A DNA stretch of 63,877 bases from an uncultured Methanobrevibacter sp. (GTDB taxonomy: Archaea; Methanobacteriota; Methanobacteria; Methanobacteriales; Methanobacteriaceae), in NCBI RefSeq assembly GCF_902764455.1, contig NZ_CACWVY010000006.1:1-63877 (forward strand). Reading direction: 5' to 3'. Made by a program: the position numbers and the translations under genes. Below, piece after piece: positions 1 through 9,962 of this stretch. How positions within the stretch are numbered: the first letter of the stretch is position 1; each line of letters starts with the position of its first letter. Under the pieces are notes generated by a model that was given only the letters and a program-made list of their open reading frames with translations, made no database searches and had not been told where the DNA came from.

Positions 1-95
1 TGATAAATTCTTAAAGGATAGTACACTAAAATACAATTTAATATTTTCATAATACTGATTTAAAGTATTATAATGAAATTCTTAAATTGACGGCA

Positions 96-130
96 TTGAA
101 AAAATATTTGAAAAAAAGTATAAAAAAAAG
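96..130 (-). terminator. T-rich terminator after rps8e
   Basis: Read on the minus strand, the sequence just past the S8e stop has two T tracts of seven to eight bases separated by a few bases. Oligo-T tracts are the usual archaeal termination signal. No convincing stem precedes them. Confidence 0.4.
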
Positions 131-157
131 AGAGAATTAAATATATGTCAAATATAT

Positions 158-532
158 TTAAATTAAAATTCCGTTAATAACACCGTCTTGACCAGGTCTT
201 GATGTTACTTTAGCATTACCTTCAGGAGTTTCTACAATAGCCCCTTTAGTAATGATGTTCCTTCTAACGTAGTTAGGGTTTGCAGTGTTTTCAATTACAC
301 CGAGAATGTCAACTACTTGAGTTTTACCGTTAGCATCAGTAACGTTGATTTTATTACCAGTAGCTAATCTGAGTTTTTCATTTCCGCCACGGGTTCTGAT
401 TTTTCTTAATTTTTTCTCATCTAACCTAGTTTCAGCTGGGTCTCTTCCTAATTCTGATTTCCTTTTTCCACGGTTTGCAACATTTCTTGCACCAGATGGA
501 CTTCTTGTTGATTTTCCTTGAGAAATTGCCAT
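158..532 (-). CDS. rps8e: 30S ribosomal protein S8e
   Basis: Archaeal/eukaryotic-type small-subunit ribosomal protein, 124 residues, the normal archaeal length. The N terminus is basic (MAISQGKSTRSPSGARN), followed by the KRKSELGRDPAETRL segment and a C-terminal KGAIVETPEG-NAKVTSRPGQDG region typical of S8e. The reading frame runs 36 codons further upstream, but I start at the ATG at 530-532: AGGTGA sits just in front of it and the extra residues are hydrophobic and unlike S8e. AT-rich TATA-like sequence lies around 550-575. It is monocistronic here and ends in T tracts. Confidence 0.95.
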   Translation of the reverse strand: MAISQGKSTRSPSGARNVANRGKRKSELGRDPAETRLDEKKLRKIRTRGGNEKLRLATGNKINVTDANGKTQVVDILGVIENTANPNYVRRNIITKGAIVETPEGNAKVTSRPGQDGVINGILI

Positions 533-646
533 TATTTCACCTAAATAAATATAATATATAATATAATAATCGCAGTCTATAAGTCTCTTTCCAATTAAAA
601 CTATTTGCAAGATAAATAATAGCTTAATTTTTGAGAGCAAAAAAGA

Positions 647-712
647 GCCTTAAAGAATAATGATAATTAAATATTAATTTATCATTATATATAAATGTTT
701 TATTTTTAAGGC
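647..712 (-). terminator. Nested inverted repeat with T tract (terminator-like)
   Basis: GCCTTAAA (647-654) pairs with TTTAAGGC (705-712). Inside it ATAATGATAA (657-666) pairs with TTATCATTAT (679-688). On the minus strand the outer stem is followed by CTCTTTTTT. This lies directly downstream of the small acidic gene ending at 727, so it probably terminates that transcript before rps8e starts its own. Confidence 0.55.
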
Positions 713-726
713 AAAAATAGTAAAAA

Positions 727-963
727 TTAGGATTTGTGATTTAAAATAAAATCATCCAATAAATCATCAAATTCCTCTTCTGAAATCTTATCATCAGAAG
801 CCGCTTTTAATATTTTTTGAATTTCCTCTTCTGAAACTTTATCTCCAAGCAAATCCAATAATAATTCTCTTAAATCTCCATCATCAATGTACGCTTCACC
901 ATTTTCAGACATTATGTGAGATTTTTCTTCATCATCATAAACATAATAAGGAATTTCATCCAC
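727..963 (-). CDS. Small acidic hypothetical protein, EF-hand-like helices
   Basis: About 78 residues, not recognised. It is strongly acidic, with two helix-loop-helix-like stretches (DLRELLLDLLGDKVSEEEIQ and a segment around DDKISEEEFDDLL) that resemble EF-hand spacing, though no canonical calcium loop of full quality is visible. I prefer the GTG at 961-963 because AGGTGA lies five bases upstream; a GTG three codons earlier (970-972) overlaps that site. It follows another acidic gene by a few bases, so the two are probably co-transcribed and end at the hairpin at 647-712. Confidence 0.6.
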   Translation of the reverse strand: MDEIPYYVYDDEEKSHIMSENGEAYIDDGDLRELLLDLLGDKVSEEEIQKILKAASDDKISEEEFDDLLDDFILNHKS

Positions 964-972
964 AGGACTCAC

Positions 973-1248
973 CTAATCAAAATCAGGGAATTCATAATAA
1001 ACGATTTCATAAGGATCATCATCAAAATACCATTCATTAGGTTCCATCATTTCATCGTCATCATCATCCTCAATTATGAAATCATCTGCTTCTTCACCTT
1101 CAATTTGAAAAACAATATTAACATCATCGCCTAAAGCTTCTAAATCTATACCTAATTCATCTAAATCAATGACTATTTCATCATCATCACTTTCAGGTAC
1201 AACAATAACAATCTCATCGCCAGGATTAATATTTATTTTTTCATCCAT
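973..1248 (-). CDS. Very acidic hypothetical protein
   Basis: About 91 residues, extremely rich in Asp and Glu (runs such as DDDDDE) with hydrophobic beta-like stretches (DEIVIVVP, NIVFQIEGEE) and a Tyr/Phe/Asp-rich C terminus. No known domain is recognised. I start at the ATG at 1246-1248 behind GGTGAT; a TTG four codons upstream is possible. It is the first gene of a two-gene unit of acidic proteins. The composition would suit a partner of basic proteins, but that is only inference. Confidence 0.6.
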   Translation of the reverse strand: MDEKININPGDEIVIVVPESDDDEIVIDLDELGIDLEALGDDVNIVFQIEGEEADDFIIEDDDDDEMMEPNEWYFDDDPYEIVYYEFPDFD

Positions 1249-1315
1249 ATTATCACCCAATGATTAAATCTAATATAACTATTAAAATTAACCTATATAA
1301 AAATATGGATTGTAA

Positions 1316-1663
1316 TTATATGTTACAATCCATTATACATTCCAAATCAGGAATTCCAAAATCGTTTTTGCATCTAAGAGAACAGATTTCAGAATTTTCA
1401 ACAAACATCATAAAATAAAGACAGCTTTCATTGCAGTCAATACCTATTTTAATGTTTGCACTTTCTAAACATTTTTTTGAAACATTGAAAACTTCAGATG
1501 CATTATTTATCATGACTGAAGCAGGAAGGTTATTTTTGTCAATGTTTAAAAAAATTCCTTCTGAAATACCATAATTGGCACTGTATCCATTCTTACCATC
1601 TATCTTACCAACAAATGTATCGTTTATCTCATCATAACTTGAAATCAATCTTTCTGTTTTCAT
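1316..1663 (-). CDS. Hypothetical protein, DUF2283-like with C-terminal cysteines
   Basis: 115 residues. The N-terminal part (SSYDEINDTFVGKIDG, then GIFLNIDKNNLPASVMI) has the beta-strand pattern of the small DUF2283/YuzE-type fold. The C-terminal half carries six cysteines (KKCLES, IDCNESC, ICSLRCKND, LECIMDCNI), which suggests metal or disulfide binding. The function is unknown. It is divergent from the DNA polymerase gene at 1856, with a 190-base AT-rich spacer between them. Confidence 0.6.
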   Translation of the reverse strand: MKTERLISSYDEINDTFVGKIDGKNGYSANYGISEGIFLNIDKNNLPASVMINNASEVFNVSKKCLESANIKIGIDCNESCLYFMMFVENSEICSLRCKNDFGIPDLECIMDCNI

Positions 1664-1855
1664 GTTATCAACTCCATACTATACTATATAGGACATACAA
1701 TATATCCAAAGTCCAAGAGCATTTGATAAGTAATATCCAGTATTTTTAAGCTAAATAAAACCCAATTAAGACAATAAAATTGCAATGACAATGTAAAATT
1801 GACTTCAAAAAAGAATATTAACACCATCCAATATATAATAACATAGGTGTAAAAA

Positions 1856-2539
1856 TTGATTGAAGAAAGCCCAGAACAATTAGCTCTTGAAGCTGAAATC
1901 AAAGCGCAAGCTCAAAAATTCATCACTTATCTCAATTCAACCCTTCCGGAAAGCATGGAACTTGAATATGAAGGTTTTTACAGAAGAGGATTTTTTGTAA
2001 GCAAAAAAAGATATGCTGTTATTGAAGATGGAGAGATAATAGCTAAAGGATTGGAGTTAGTCAGAAGAGACTGGGCACCGATTGTTAAAAAAACACAAGA
2101 AGAAATTTTAATGTCTATTTTAAAGGAAGGAAATTCCGACAAGGCCATTAAATCCGTTAAAAAAGTCATGAAAAGAATTAAAAAGGGCGAAGTTGAAAAC
2201 AAAGAACTGATTATTCACACCCAAATCACCAAACCTCTTGACCAATACAAACAGGTAGGCCCCCATGTTGTTGCTGCAAAGAGAATTGAAGAGCACGGCA
2301 TTAAAGTGACAAGAGGAACCATTATCCAGTACATTATCGTTAAGGGAAAAGGCTCCATCAGCCAGAGAGCTGTTCCTTATGAATATAGCGAAGGATATAA
2401 ATATGACAAGGATTATTATATCAACAACCAGTTGATTCCTGCAGTTGAAAGAATTATGTATGCCTTCGGATATACAAAAAAAGACCTGGAAGATATGGCA
2501 CGCGGAGAAGTCCAACAAAGTTTAGATGCATTTTTCTAA
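1856..2539 (+). CDS. polB2: DNA polymerase B, split C-terminal subunit (PolB2)
   Basis: 227 residues matching only the C-terminal palm/thumb part of an archaeal family B polymerase. It includes the KKRYA motif (GFFVSKKRYAVIEDG, about residues 48-62), GLELVRRDWAP, and the thumb region ending DLEDMARGEVQQSLDAFF. Methanothermobacter has its family B polymerase split into PolB1 (exonuclease plus most of the polymerase) and a short PolB2 (MTH208, 223 residues); this gene fits PolB2 in length and content. The start is a TTG at 1856-1858 with AGGTG six bases upstream, and no ATG alternative exists. The partner polB1 is not in the window. Confidence 0.9.
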   Translation: MIEESPEQLALEAEIKAQAQKFITYLNSTLPESMELEYEGFYRRGFFVSKKRYAVIEDGEIIAKGLELVRRDWAPIVKKTQEEILMSILKEGNSDKAIKSVKKVMKRIKKGEVENKELIIHTQITKPLDQYKQVGPHVVAAKRIEEHGIKVTRGTIIQYIIVKGKGSISQRAVPYEYSEGYKYDKDYYINNQLIPAVERIMYAFGYTKKDLEDMARGEVQQSLDAFF

Positions 2540-2577
2540 AAAAATTTAAATAATTCTAAAATTAAAATAACAATTAT

Positions 2578-3270
2578 ATGATGGAATATGATGACCGTGT
2601 GGTTTTCTTTGATATAGATGGTACACTGATGGACACCACTGATTTCGCTGAAACTGCAAGAAAAGCAGCTATAGGTCTAATGGTAGACAACGGATTACCT
2701 CTAGATAAAGATGAAGCATATGGAGTTTTAAAAACTATTATTCGTGAAAAAGGATCTAATTATGGTAAGCACTTTAATATGCTAACTCAAGTTGTTTTAG
2801 GCCACGAAGATCCCATGCTTGTAGCGCTTGGAATGACTACCTACCATAACGTTAAAATGGCACTTTTAAGACCATTTTCCGAAACTATCAATACATTAAT
2901 CTATTTAAAAAGTCAAGGATACCGTTTAGCCGTTATTTCAAATGGAATTACCATCAAACAATGGGAAAAACTTGTTAGACTCAACATTTATCCGTTTTTC
3001 GATGAAGTAATTACATCCGAAGAGGTAGGTATGGAAAAACCTAACAGATTAATCTTTGATGTTGCACTTAGAAAAATGAATGGAAACCCTGAAAAATCAG
3101 TGATGATTGGAAATAAATTTAAAGCAGATGCATTAGGTGCTGTTAATGCAGGATTAAGTGCAATTTTGGTAAATTCCGATGTTACAGAAGAAGACAGGGA
3201 ATATATTAAAAAAGAAAAATTAGATATTACAATTGTTGAAGATATTGGTGATGTTGATACTATTTTATAA
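2578..3270 (+). CDS. HAD-superfamily hydrolase
   Basis: 230 residues. Motif I is FFDIDGTL with nucleophile Asp12 and acid/base Asp14; motif II lies in LAVISNGI; the conserved lysine is in GMEKPNRLIF; the motif IV region reads GNKFKADALGAVNAG, where the first Asp usually seen (GD) is Asn. The family is phosphatase or dehalogenase-like (L-2-haloacid dehalogenase type); the substrate is unknown. There is no Shine-Dalgarno sequence before the ATG, and a TATA-like AAATTTAAATA sits about 30 bases upstream, so the mRNA is probably leaderless. It lies between polB2 and the ExoIII gene, as I recall from Methanothermobacter. Confidence 0.85.
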   Translation: MMEYDDRVVFFDIDGTLMDTTDFAETARKAAIGLMVDNGLPLDKDEAYGVLKTIIREKGSNYGKHFNMLTQVVLGHEDPMLVALGMTTYHNVKMALLRPFSETINTLIYLKSQGYRLAVISNGITIKQWEKLVRLNIYPFFDEVITSEEVGMEKPNRLIFDVALRKMNGNPEKSVMIGNKFKADALGAVNAGLSAILVNSDVTEEDREYIKKEKLDITIVEDIGDVDTIL

Positions 3271-3291
3271 TCACCAAAAATTCACTATTTT

Positions 3292-4065
3292 TTAAAATTC
3301 AAGTTCCAAAGTTACAGGACAGTGATCGGAACCATATATTTCAGATAATATTTCTGCTGATTTTACATTATCCTTAATTTCTTCATTAACATAGAAATAA
3401 TCCAATCTCCAACCAGCATTCCTTTCACGTGCGCGAGTTCTGTAACTCCACCATGTAAAGTTGTTTTCACCCTCATCAAACATTCTAAAAGTATCAATGA
3501 AGCCGGCCTTTTCAAGTTCATCAAGCCAGGCACGCTCTTCAGGAAGATAACCGGATTTTCCTTCACAGTTTTTAGGGTTGTAAACATCAATCGGATTGTG
3601 GGCAATGTTATAATCTCCAGTAATAACCAGGTTTTTGCCCTGACTTTTAAGCTCAACGAGTTCATCCAGCAATGCATTACAGAAAGCGATCTTGAAATCA
3701 AGACGCTTAGCTTCCATACCACTGTTTGGGAAGTAAATGTTGTATAAAATGAAGTTAGGATACTCAATTTTTAATACTCTTCCTTCTTTGTCAAGCTCTT
3801 CAACACCAAGCCCGCATGTTACATTAACAGGCTCAATTTTGGAGTATGTTCCAACTCCACTGTAACCTTTCTTTTCAGCTTCATTGAAGTGCTGGTGGAA
3901 TCCATCAACATCTGCTAATTTCTTAGGAATCTTATCCTGAGTTGCTCTTACCTCTTGAAAATTAATAATATCAGCATCAGTTTGACTAAACCAGTCCCAA
4001 AATTCATCTTTTTTGGAAACTGCTCTAATTCCATTGACATTCCAAGAAACTAGCTTTATTGACAT
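3292..4065 (-). CDS. xth: Exodeoxyribonuclease III / AP endonuclease
   Basis: 257 residues, full length for the ExoIII family and the same length as Methanothermobacter Mth212. Metal and catalytic motifs: SWNVNGIRA at the N terminus, NFQEVRATQDKIP, GDYNIAHNPID, RLDYFYVN and the C-terminal SDHCPVTLEL. The family cleaves 5' of abasic sites; Mth212 also acts at uracil in DNA, so uracil repair is a reasonable but untested role. Its ATG shares one base with the pheS stop codon, so translation is coupled. Confidence 0.93.
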   Translation of the reverse strand: MSIKLVSWNVNGIRAVSKKDEFWDWFSQTDADIINFQEVRATQDKIPKKLADVDGFHQHFNEAEKKGYSGVGTYSKIEPVNVTCGLGVEELDKEGRVLKIEYPNFILYNIYFPNSGMEAKRLDFKIAFCNALLDELVELKSQGKNLVITGDYNIAHNPIDVYNPKNCEGKSGYLPEERAWLDELEKAGFIDTFRMFDEGENNFTWWSYRTRARERNAGWRLDYFYVNEEIKDNVKSAEILSEIYGSDHCPVTLELEF

Positions 4066-5606
4066 TATAATTCAACACCTTGTGAAATAGGCAATTCTCT
4101 AAGCCATTTAATGTCACTTTTATAAAGCATACGAATGTCTTCCACATCATATCTGATCATGGCAAGCCTTTCAATACCCAAACCGAAAGCTAGTGCAGGC
4201 TGGTTAATACCCAATGGTTTTAATACTTCAGGTCTAAACATTCCGGCACCACCAAGTTCAATCCAACTTTCCTTTTCTTCAAGATAAATTTCAGTTTCAG
4301 TAGATAAATAAGTATAAGGGAAGTAAGCAGGTCTGAATCTGACTTCAAAACCTAATTTTTTATAAAACTCTTTTAAAGTACCTAAAAGATTTTGATAACT
4401 GATTTTTTCATCACAAACCAATCCTTCCACTTGGTGGAATTCAGGCAAGTGCTTGTAGTCGAAAGTCTCTCTTCTAAATACTCTTCCAACAGAAAACATT
4501 TTAATTGGAGGTTCATGTTCAAATAAGTGTTTTGTAGATATTCCAGTAGTGTGAGTTCTTAAAACACTTTGACGAGCAATATCTTCACTCCAATCATATT
4601 GCCATCCAACTGAACCGGTATCCGCACCGTTTTCGTGAGTTTCAGCAGTAAGTTTTACCAAATCCATATCTGGTAAGTCACAGGTTAATGGATTTTTAAG
4701 ATAGAATGTGTCCTGCATTTCACGGGCTGCATGGTCCTGTGGCTGGAAAAGAGAATCAAAGTTCCAAAATGCAGATTCAACATACTCCCCATTGTCTTCT
4801 GAAAAACCCATATTTAAAAAGATTTCTCTAATTTCATCAATGATTACTCTTAACGGGTGTTTTTTACCTGAAAAGATAACAGGAGCTTCTGCATTAATAT
4901 CATATGGACGATATTCCAAACTTTTCCATTCTCCATCTTTTAGATGTTCATGAGTTAATTGAGTAGCTTGTTCTTTAATTGTAAATCCTATTTTAAGGAT
5001 TTCTTCACCTTTAGGTAAGATTTTAAATGAATGTGAGGTTTCTTTTTTAATGTTTAAAATGTTTTTCCTACCGGTTAGCTTTAAAAATCCATCTCTTAAA
5101 TCATCTGTGAAGAGTTTTACACCTTCGGCATTAACTTTAAGATATTCCAATACCCTTTCATCAACATCAGGTTTGTGTGAAAATTCTTTACCCATATCTG
5201 TAATGTTGATTTTACCTTTATCAATTTGAGCCCAGTTTTTTTGACGTAACCATCCAAGAGCAATTCCTGTTTCTTTTTTATCAATGCCTGCTTCATTAGC
5301 CAAGTCTTTCATTGGAATCTCATTTTTTTTAGCTAAAACTTCCAATATTTTACGTTCCGGAAGTCCGTGTTCTGCATATTCACGGCCGTCATCAGTTAAG
5401 GAATATGTTTCCTGAACCTTTTTATCAACTTCAATTATATCCTTTGAAGCAAGAGAACCTGCAGCACTCATAACTGATTTAATGTTCATGCCTGTATTTT
5501 CTGCAATTTGCTCAGGATTTGCATTGGGATTAGCTTCCAGTTCTTTTAAAAGTTTCTTCTCATAAATATGTAATTCACTAATGGTTTTTTCAATATCCTC
5601 ACTCAT
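4065..5606 (-). CDS. pheS: Phenylalanyl-tRNA synthetase alpha subunit
   Basis: 513 residues, the usual archaeal length. The N-terminal region has winged-helix repeats ([39 protein letters not shown]) for tRNA contact. The catalytic class II core has motif 2 around [16 protein letters not shown] and motif 3 in [15 protein letters not shown]. It charges tRNA-Phe together with PheT, which is not in the window. It is the first gene of a pheS-xth unit with a one-base overlap. A clear ATG lies at 5604-5606. Confidence 0.96.
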   Translation of the reverse strand: MSEDIEKTISELHIYEKKLLKELEANPNANPEQIAENTGMNIKSVMSAAGSLASKDIIEVDKKVQETYSLTDDGREYAEHGLPERKILEVLAKKNEIPMKDLANEAGIDKKETGIALGWLRQKNWAQIDKGKINITDMGKEFSHKPDVDERVLEYLKVNAEGVKLFTDDLRDGFLKLTGRKNILNIKKETSHSFKILPKGEEILKIGFTIKEQATQLTHEHLKDGEWKSLEYRPYDINAEAPVIFSGKKHPLRVIIDEIREIFLNMGFSEDNGEYVESAFWNFDSLFQPQDHAAREMQDTFYLKNPLTCDLPDMDLVKLTAETHENGADTGSVGWQYDWSEDIARQSVLRTHTTGISTKHLFEHEPPIKMFSVGRVFRRETFDYKHLPEFHQVEGLVCDEKISYQNLLGTLKEFYKKLGFEVRFRPAYFPYTYLSTETEIYLEEKESWIELGGAGMFRPEVLKPLGINQPALAFGLGIERLAMIRYDVEDIRMLYKSDIKWLRELPISQGVEL

Positions 5607-5673
5607 TTAAACACCATAATTTAAAGATTAATAATATATTAAAATATGTTTAAAGACATTAATAAAATTAATG

Positions 5674-6708
5674 TTAATCATCAATTACAAAAACCTCATC
5701 AAAAACAGATAATGAATCAGGGTCAAGTTTTACAGCCTTTTTAAAGCATATTTCCGATTCATCATCCATTCCCAATTCACTCAACGCTATAGATTTATAC
5801 ATCCATGATAAGGCGAAATCTTCATAAATTTCCAAAGACTTGTCCAAATATTGAATTGATTTTTTAAATTCACCTTTATTAATCAGATGCTTTGCCATTT
5901 CAACAAGATATGTGAAATCATTACTGTCCAGTTTACATGCTATTTGAAAGTATTCGTCAGCCAATTTAAACTGACCCAGTTCAGAGTATATGCTGGCTTT
6001 GTTGATAACTGAACTGATATTTAAAGGATCTAATTTAAGAGCCTCATCATAACAATTTAAAGCCTTGACAAATTCCCCTTCCCTATAATATACTGTTCCC
6101 TTATTAGACCACGAATCAACATTAGGCTCCAATTCAATGGCTCTGTCAAATGCTTTGATTGCCTTTGAGGGATAGTTCTGTTCAAGCAGAAATGCTCCCT
6201 TGTTATTCCAATATGAAGAATTATCGGGATCAATTTTTATAGCCTTATTGATTAGCTTTATTGCCTTTTTATACTTATGGAGAAATCCGAAGGATATTGC
6301 CTTAAAATTTAATGCCTCACTTTGGTCAGGTTTAATTTTTAAAGACAAATCCAGATACTTAATGGCATTTTGAAAATCGTTGAAAATATAAATCATGTTC
6401 AAAGCAAAGAGAAAAAAATCTTCAGAATTATCCAGATTTCCAAATGCAGGACTGTAATTAGAATTACCAAATTCCATTGTTAAAGCCTGCTGAAAAATTT
6501 CAAAAGATTTTTCTTCATCATCGAAATAAACTGCCAGGGATTTTCTATATAATGCTTTTGAATAATCTTTATGACCTTTAGGAATTGTTTCTAAAAGTTT
6601 TATTGCTTCATCTATTTTGGACTGACCAATTAGTTCATTATAGTCCTCAAATAAGTTTTTATAATCACTGGATTCAATATCTATTAATTGCCCTAACTTT
6701 TCGTTCAT
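5674..6708 (-). CDS. Tetratricopeptide repeat protein
   Basis: About 344 residues made mostly of TPR units (for example NFKAISFGFLHKYKKAIKLI, NNKGAFLLEQNYPSKAIKAF, SNKGTVYYREGEFVKALNCY, INKASIYSELGQFKLADEYF). These give a superhelical protein-interaction scaffold. No signal peptide or enzyme domain is seen. I start at the ATG at 6706-6708 because GGTGGT ends six bases before it; a longer frame reaches 6786 without support. TPR proteins of this kind are abundant in Methanobrevibacter and the partner cannot be inferred. Confidence 0.85.
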   Translation of the reverse strand: MNEKLGQLIDIESSDYKNLFEDYNELIGQSKIDEAIKLLETIPKGHKDYSKALYRKSLAVYFDDEEKSFEIFQQALTMEFGNSNYSPAFGNLDNSEDFFLFALNMIYIFNDFQNAIKYLDLSLKIKPDQSEALNFKAISFGFLHKYKKAIKLINKAIKIDPDNSSYWNNKGAFLLEQNYPSKAIKAFDRAIELEPNVDSWSNKGTVYYREGEFVKALNCYDEALKLDPLNISSVINKASIYSELGQFKLADEYFQIACKLDSNDFTYLVEMAKHLINKGEFKKSIQYLDKSLEIYEDFALSWMYKSIALSELGMDDESEICFKKAVKLDPDSLSVFDEVFVIDD

Positions 6709-6820
6709 GTTCATACCACCTAATAATTCGTGTATGAACATATCATCTGAAAAAGTAATAAAATTAAGGCAAGTGCGAAAAATCACAAAAACACAAAGGC
6801 ACTAAAAAGAAAAAGAAGAG

Positions 6821-7699
6821 TTATTCGAAGTTTGATTTCAAATAACTTACAAAAATAGAAGCTGCAGTTAAATCAGCTGTTGTTCCAGGATTATATTTAT
6901 TTTTAAATAAATAATCATCGAATTCCTGAAGTCTTTCATGAAAATCAGGAGAATCCTTCATTTTAAGCAGATCCCTTGTCATCAGGGAAACCTTCAAAGC
7001 TTCATCATTATCATATTTTCTTGAAATTAAAGTATCCGGAACATGAGATAAAATAGTTAAAAATGTTAAAATACAGGATTCATTTTGAGATTTCTCCTGA
7101 ATAAGTTTATGATATGTAGGATATCCCAATTCAAAAACTGCAGGCATATCTGAGGTCATCTCACGGGCAAGCATGTCCCATGGTGCAGATATCTTCAAAA
7201 CATCATACATTGTCTGATTATTATCCCTCAGCTCCTGTTTTGCATTTTCGCTGGCCACATCATATTCATCCTGGTCACCCATTCCCCCGGCGTCTGCAAT
7301 GTTGATTGCATCGTACAAATCGCATGCATCGTCAACAGAGGTATTTGCCATGACCAATTTAACATTTTCCCTGATATCATCAAATGAATCACTGACGGCA
7401 GCTGCAACTGCAATAGGAGTTATCATCATGACAATTCCCAAGTTAGTGTTATTTTGAATCCATTTGTCGGTTTCAGCTACTGCCTGCAGGATGTATTTAC
7501 CAAGTTTCGGATTTTCAACATCAACGTCGCTACATGCTTCACGGATTGTATCTCCAATGACGATTCCACTTATTATAAAATCTTCAAAAACCATGTCATC
7601 ATAATCACGAGTTCTGTGAACATTTCCCGGCTTTGGATATCCGCTTACTTCAAGTGCTGATGCAATTTGTGCCAGTTTTGCTATTTCTGACGGATTCAT
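6821..7699 (-). CDS. CitG-like triphosphoribosyl-dephospho-CoA synthase family protein
   Basis: 292 residues of the CitG/MdcB family: N-terminal ASALEVSGYPKPGNVHRTRDYDD, a central VMANTSVDDACDLYDAI and a C-terminal KYNPGTTADLTAASIF. Bacterial CitG makes the prosthetic-group precursor of citrate lyase. Methanogens lack that enzyme, so the archaeal branch probably acts on another nucleotide or cofactor, which is unknown. The start overlaps the hemB stop by one base, so the two are co-translated; HemB feeds heme, siroheme and F430 synthesis. Confidence 0.8.
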   Translation of the reverse strand: MNPSEIAKLAQIASALEVSGYPKPGNVHRTRDYDDMVFEDFIISGIVIGDTIREACSDVDVENPKLGKYILQAVAETDKWIQNNTNLGIVMMITPIAVAAAVSDSFDDIRENVKLVMANTSVDDACDLYDAINIADAGGMGDQDEYDVASENAKQELRDNNQTMYDVLKISAPWDMLAREMTSDMPAVFELGYPTYHKLIQEKSQNESCILTFLTILSHVPDTLISRKYDNDEALKVSLMTRDLLKMKDSPDFHERLQEFDDYLFKNKYNPGTTADLTAASIFVSYLKSNFE

Positions 7700-8700
7700 T
7701 ATATCATCTCATTTAATAGTAAATATGGTGCGAAATTAGTGATAATCAAGTCTGCTCCAGCTCTTTTAATTGAAAGAAGTGATTCTAAAATTGCGCGTTC
7801 AGTTAAAAATCCCTTTTCGATAGCAGCCATGAGCATTGCATATTCCCCGCTTACATTATACGCCACCAAAGGCAACATAAATTCATCACGAACCATTCTT
7901 ACAACATCCAAGTAAGGAAGTGCAGGTTTAACCATTAAAAAATCACATCCTTCAATAACGTCCAGTTCACATTCACGGATTGCTTCAACCGCATTGGCAG
8001 GATCCATCTGATAGGATTTTCTATCTCCTGCATGAGGGGATGAACAGGCCGCAACCCTGAACGGTTCATAAAATGCAGAGGCATATTTTGCTGAATAAGA
8101 CATTATCATTACATTGGTGTAACCGTTTTCATCCAGACATTGTCGAATTGCACCAACTCTTCCGTCCATCATGTCTGAAGGTGCAACAATATCGGCACCG
8201 GCTTCAGCATGAGAAAGGGCAACTTTTGCAATGTATGGGAGTGATTCATCATTCAATATTTCAATTCCATCATCAGTATCATCATTATCCACTATCATTC
8301 CGCAATGTCCGTGTGAAGTATATTGGCACAAACACACGTCTGTAATTACAACAAGATTTGTTTCCTTTTTAAGTTTTCTTACAGCTTTTTGAACAATACC
8401 TGTTGCTGAGTAATCCGGAGTTGCAATCTCATCTTTAGTATCCTCAGCAGGTATTCCAAATACAATGATTGATTTCAATCCTTTTTCTTCAAGCTGTTTT
8501 GCAAACTCAACACCTGCATTTAAGGAGAATCGAAATTCCCCCGGAAGTGATGAAATTTCTTCCTTTTCCATGTCATTAAGTTCTTCTTTAAAATAAATCG
8601 GATAAATCAAATCCTCTTTTTCAAGTTTGGTTTCACGAACTATATCTCTAATTTTAGCATTTTTTCTTAATCTTCTCATTCTTGTTGTCGGGAACTGCAT
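7699..8700 (-). CDS. hemB: Porphobilinogen synthase (delta-aminolevulinate dehydratase)
   Basis: 333 residues. It condenses two 5-aminolevulinate molecules to porphobilinogen, the entry to coenzyme F430, siroheme and cobamide synthesis. The zinc cysteines are in [14 protein letters not shown], so this is the Zn-dependent type. The Schiff-base lysines are in [15 protein letters not shown] and [13 protein letters not shown] use the ATG at 8698-8700 behind AGTGAT; a GTG three codons earlier is less likely. It is followed with a one-base overlap by the CitG-like gene. Confidence 0.95.
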   Translation of the reverse strand: MQFPTTRMRRLRKNAKIRDIVRETKLEKEDLIYPIYFKEELNDMEKEEISSLPGEFRFSLNAGVEFAKQLEEKGLKSIIVFGIPAEDTKDEIATPDYSATGIVQKAVRKLKKETNLVVITDVCLCQYTSHGHCGMIVDNDDTDDGIEILNDESLPYIAKVALSHAEAGADIVAPSDMMDGRVGAIRQCLDENGYTNVMIMSYSAKYASAFYEPFRVAACSSPHAGDRKSYQMDPANAVEAIRECELDVIEGCDFLMVKPALPYLDVVRMVRDEFMLPLVAYNVSGEYAMLMAAIEKGFLTERAILESLLSIKRAGADLIITNFAPYLLLNEMI

Positions 8701-8861
8701 AATTATCACTTGGTTAATAATTTTGATTTGAAATTATATAAAAATTTAGTAACTGAAGATATCTAAATTAAATTGAAACAAGTTTTCAGTCAATGCAAAA
8801 ATTCAAACATTTAATAACATTAATTAACAAACATTACACCAATTACTTAAAGAGGCTTAAC

Positions 8862-9962
8862 ATGTCAAATTCAATCGGAGAAAAATTCAGAATAACAAGT
8901 TTCGGTGCAAGTCATGGTGTTGGTGTAGGTGCTATTGTTGACGGATGTCCTGCAAATCTTGAATTAAGTGCAGAAGACATTCAAAAAGAACTGAATAAAA
9001 GAAAACCTGGAACAAGTAGTGTTACAACACCTAGAAAAGAATCCGATGAAATACAAATATTATCCGGAATATTTGAAGGTAAAACTGATGGAACACCAAT
9101 CACAGGAGTTATCTTTAATAAAAATCAGCATTCTAAAGATTATTCCATGTTTAAAAACACTCCACGCCCATCCCATGGAGATTACGGATGGATGATGAAA
9201 TACGGTAATTATGACTATAACGGAGGAGGAAGAGGAAGCGGTAGAGTTACCATAGGACATGTAATTGGGGGAGCAATAGCTAAAAAACTTTTAAAAACTC
9301 AAAATATTGAAATTATATCCCACGTTACCCAAATAGGAAATGTTAAAGCCGAATCTCAGGATTTTGAAACCATCAAAGAAAATATTGAAAAAAATCCAAT
9401 TAGATGTGCAGACCCTAAAGCTGCCAAAAAAATGGAAGAATTAATTCTATCTAAAAAACAGGAAGGTGATTCAGTTGGAGGAATTGTTGAGACAATTGCC
9501 GTTGGAGTGCCTCAAGGTCTTGGAGAACCTGTTTTTGAGAGACTTGATGGAGACCTTGCAAGAATATTGATGAATATCGGTGCGGTTAAGGGAGTTGAAA
9601 TTGGACTTGGATTTGATGTTGCCAACCATACTGCATCAGAAATTAATGACGAATACCAAATTGATAACGGCAAAGTCACCACAAAAACAAATAATTCCGG
9701 AGGAATTATTGGTGGAATGAGCAACGGAATGCCAATCGTTTCAAGAATTGCTGTAAAACCAACCCCCTCCATTTCAAAATGTCAGAATTCTGTCAATTTA
9801 GAAAAACAGGAAAACGAAAAAATAGAAATTAAAGGAAGGCATGATCCATGCATCTGTCCAAGAGTGACAGTAGTGGCTGAATCAAGCACTGCAATTGTCC
9901 TTGCAGACCACATGATTCGCTCAGGATTCATCCATCCTACCAATTTAGAAAAACAACATTAA
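8862..9962 (+). CDS. aroC: Chorismate synthase
   Basis: 366 residues. It converts EPSP to chorismate using reduced flavin, the last step of the shikimate pathway. Signatures: [20 protein letters not shown] at the N terminus, the [14 protein letters not shown] loop, [20 protein letters not shown] and the C-terminal [10 protein letters not shown]. The frame is open 23 codons further upstream, but AGAGG precedes the ATG at 8862 at normal spacing and the alignment-like start [10 protein letters not shown] is typical. Its stop overlaps the end of the convergent gene by four bases. Confidence 0.96.
   Translation: MSNSIGEKFRITSFGASHGVGVGAIVDGCPANLELSAEDIQKELNKRKPGTSSVTTPRKESDEIQILSGIFEGKTDGTPITGVIFNKNQHSKDYSMFKNTPRPSHGDYGWMMKYGNYDYNGGGRGSGRVTIGHVIGGAIAKKLLKTQNIEIISHVTQIGNVKAESQDFETIKENIEKNPIRCADPKAAKKMEELILSKKQEGDSVGGIVETIAVGVPQGLGEPVFERLDGDLARILMNIGAVKGVEIGLGFDVANHTASEINDEYQIDNGKVTTKTNNSGGIIGGMSNGMPIVSRIAVKPTPSISKCQNSVNLEKQENEKIEIKGRHDPCICPRVTVVAESSTAIVLADHMIRSGFIHPTNLEKQH

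Noticed and set aside
533-640. N-terminal extension of S8e
   Set aside because: The extra 36 residues are hydrophobic and not part of the family; AGGTGA marks the downstream ATG.
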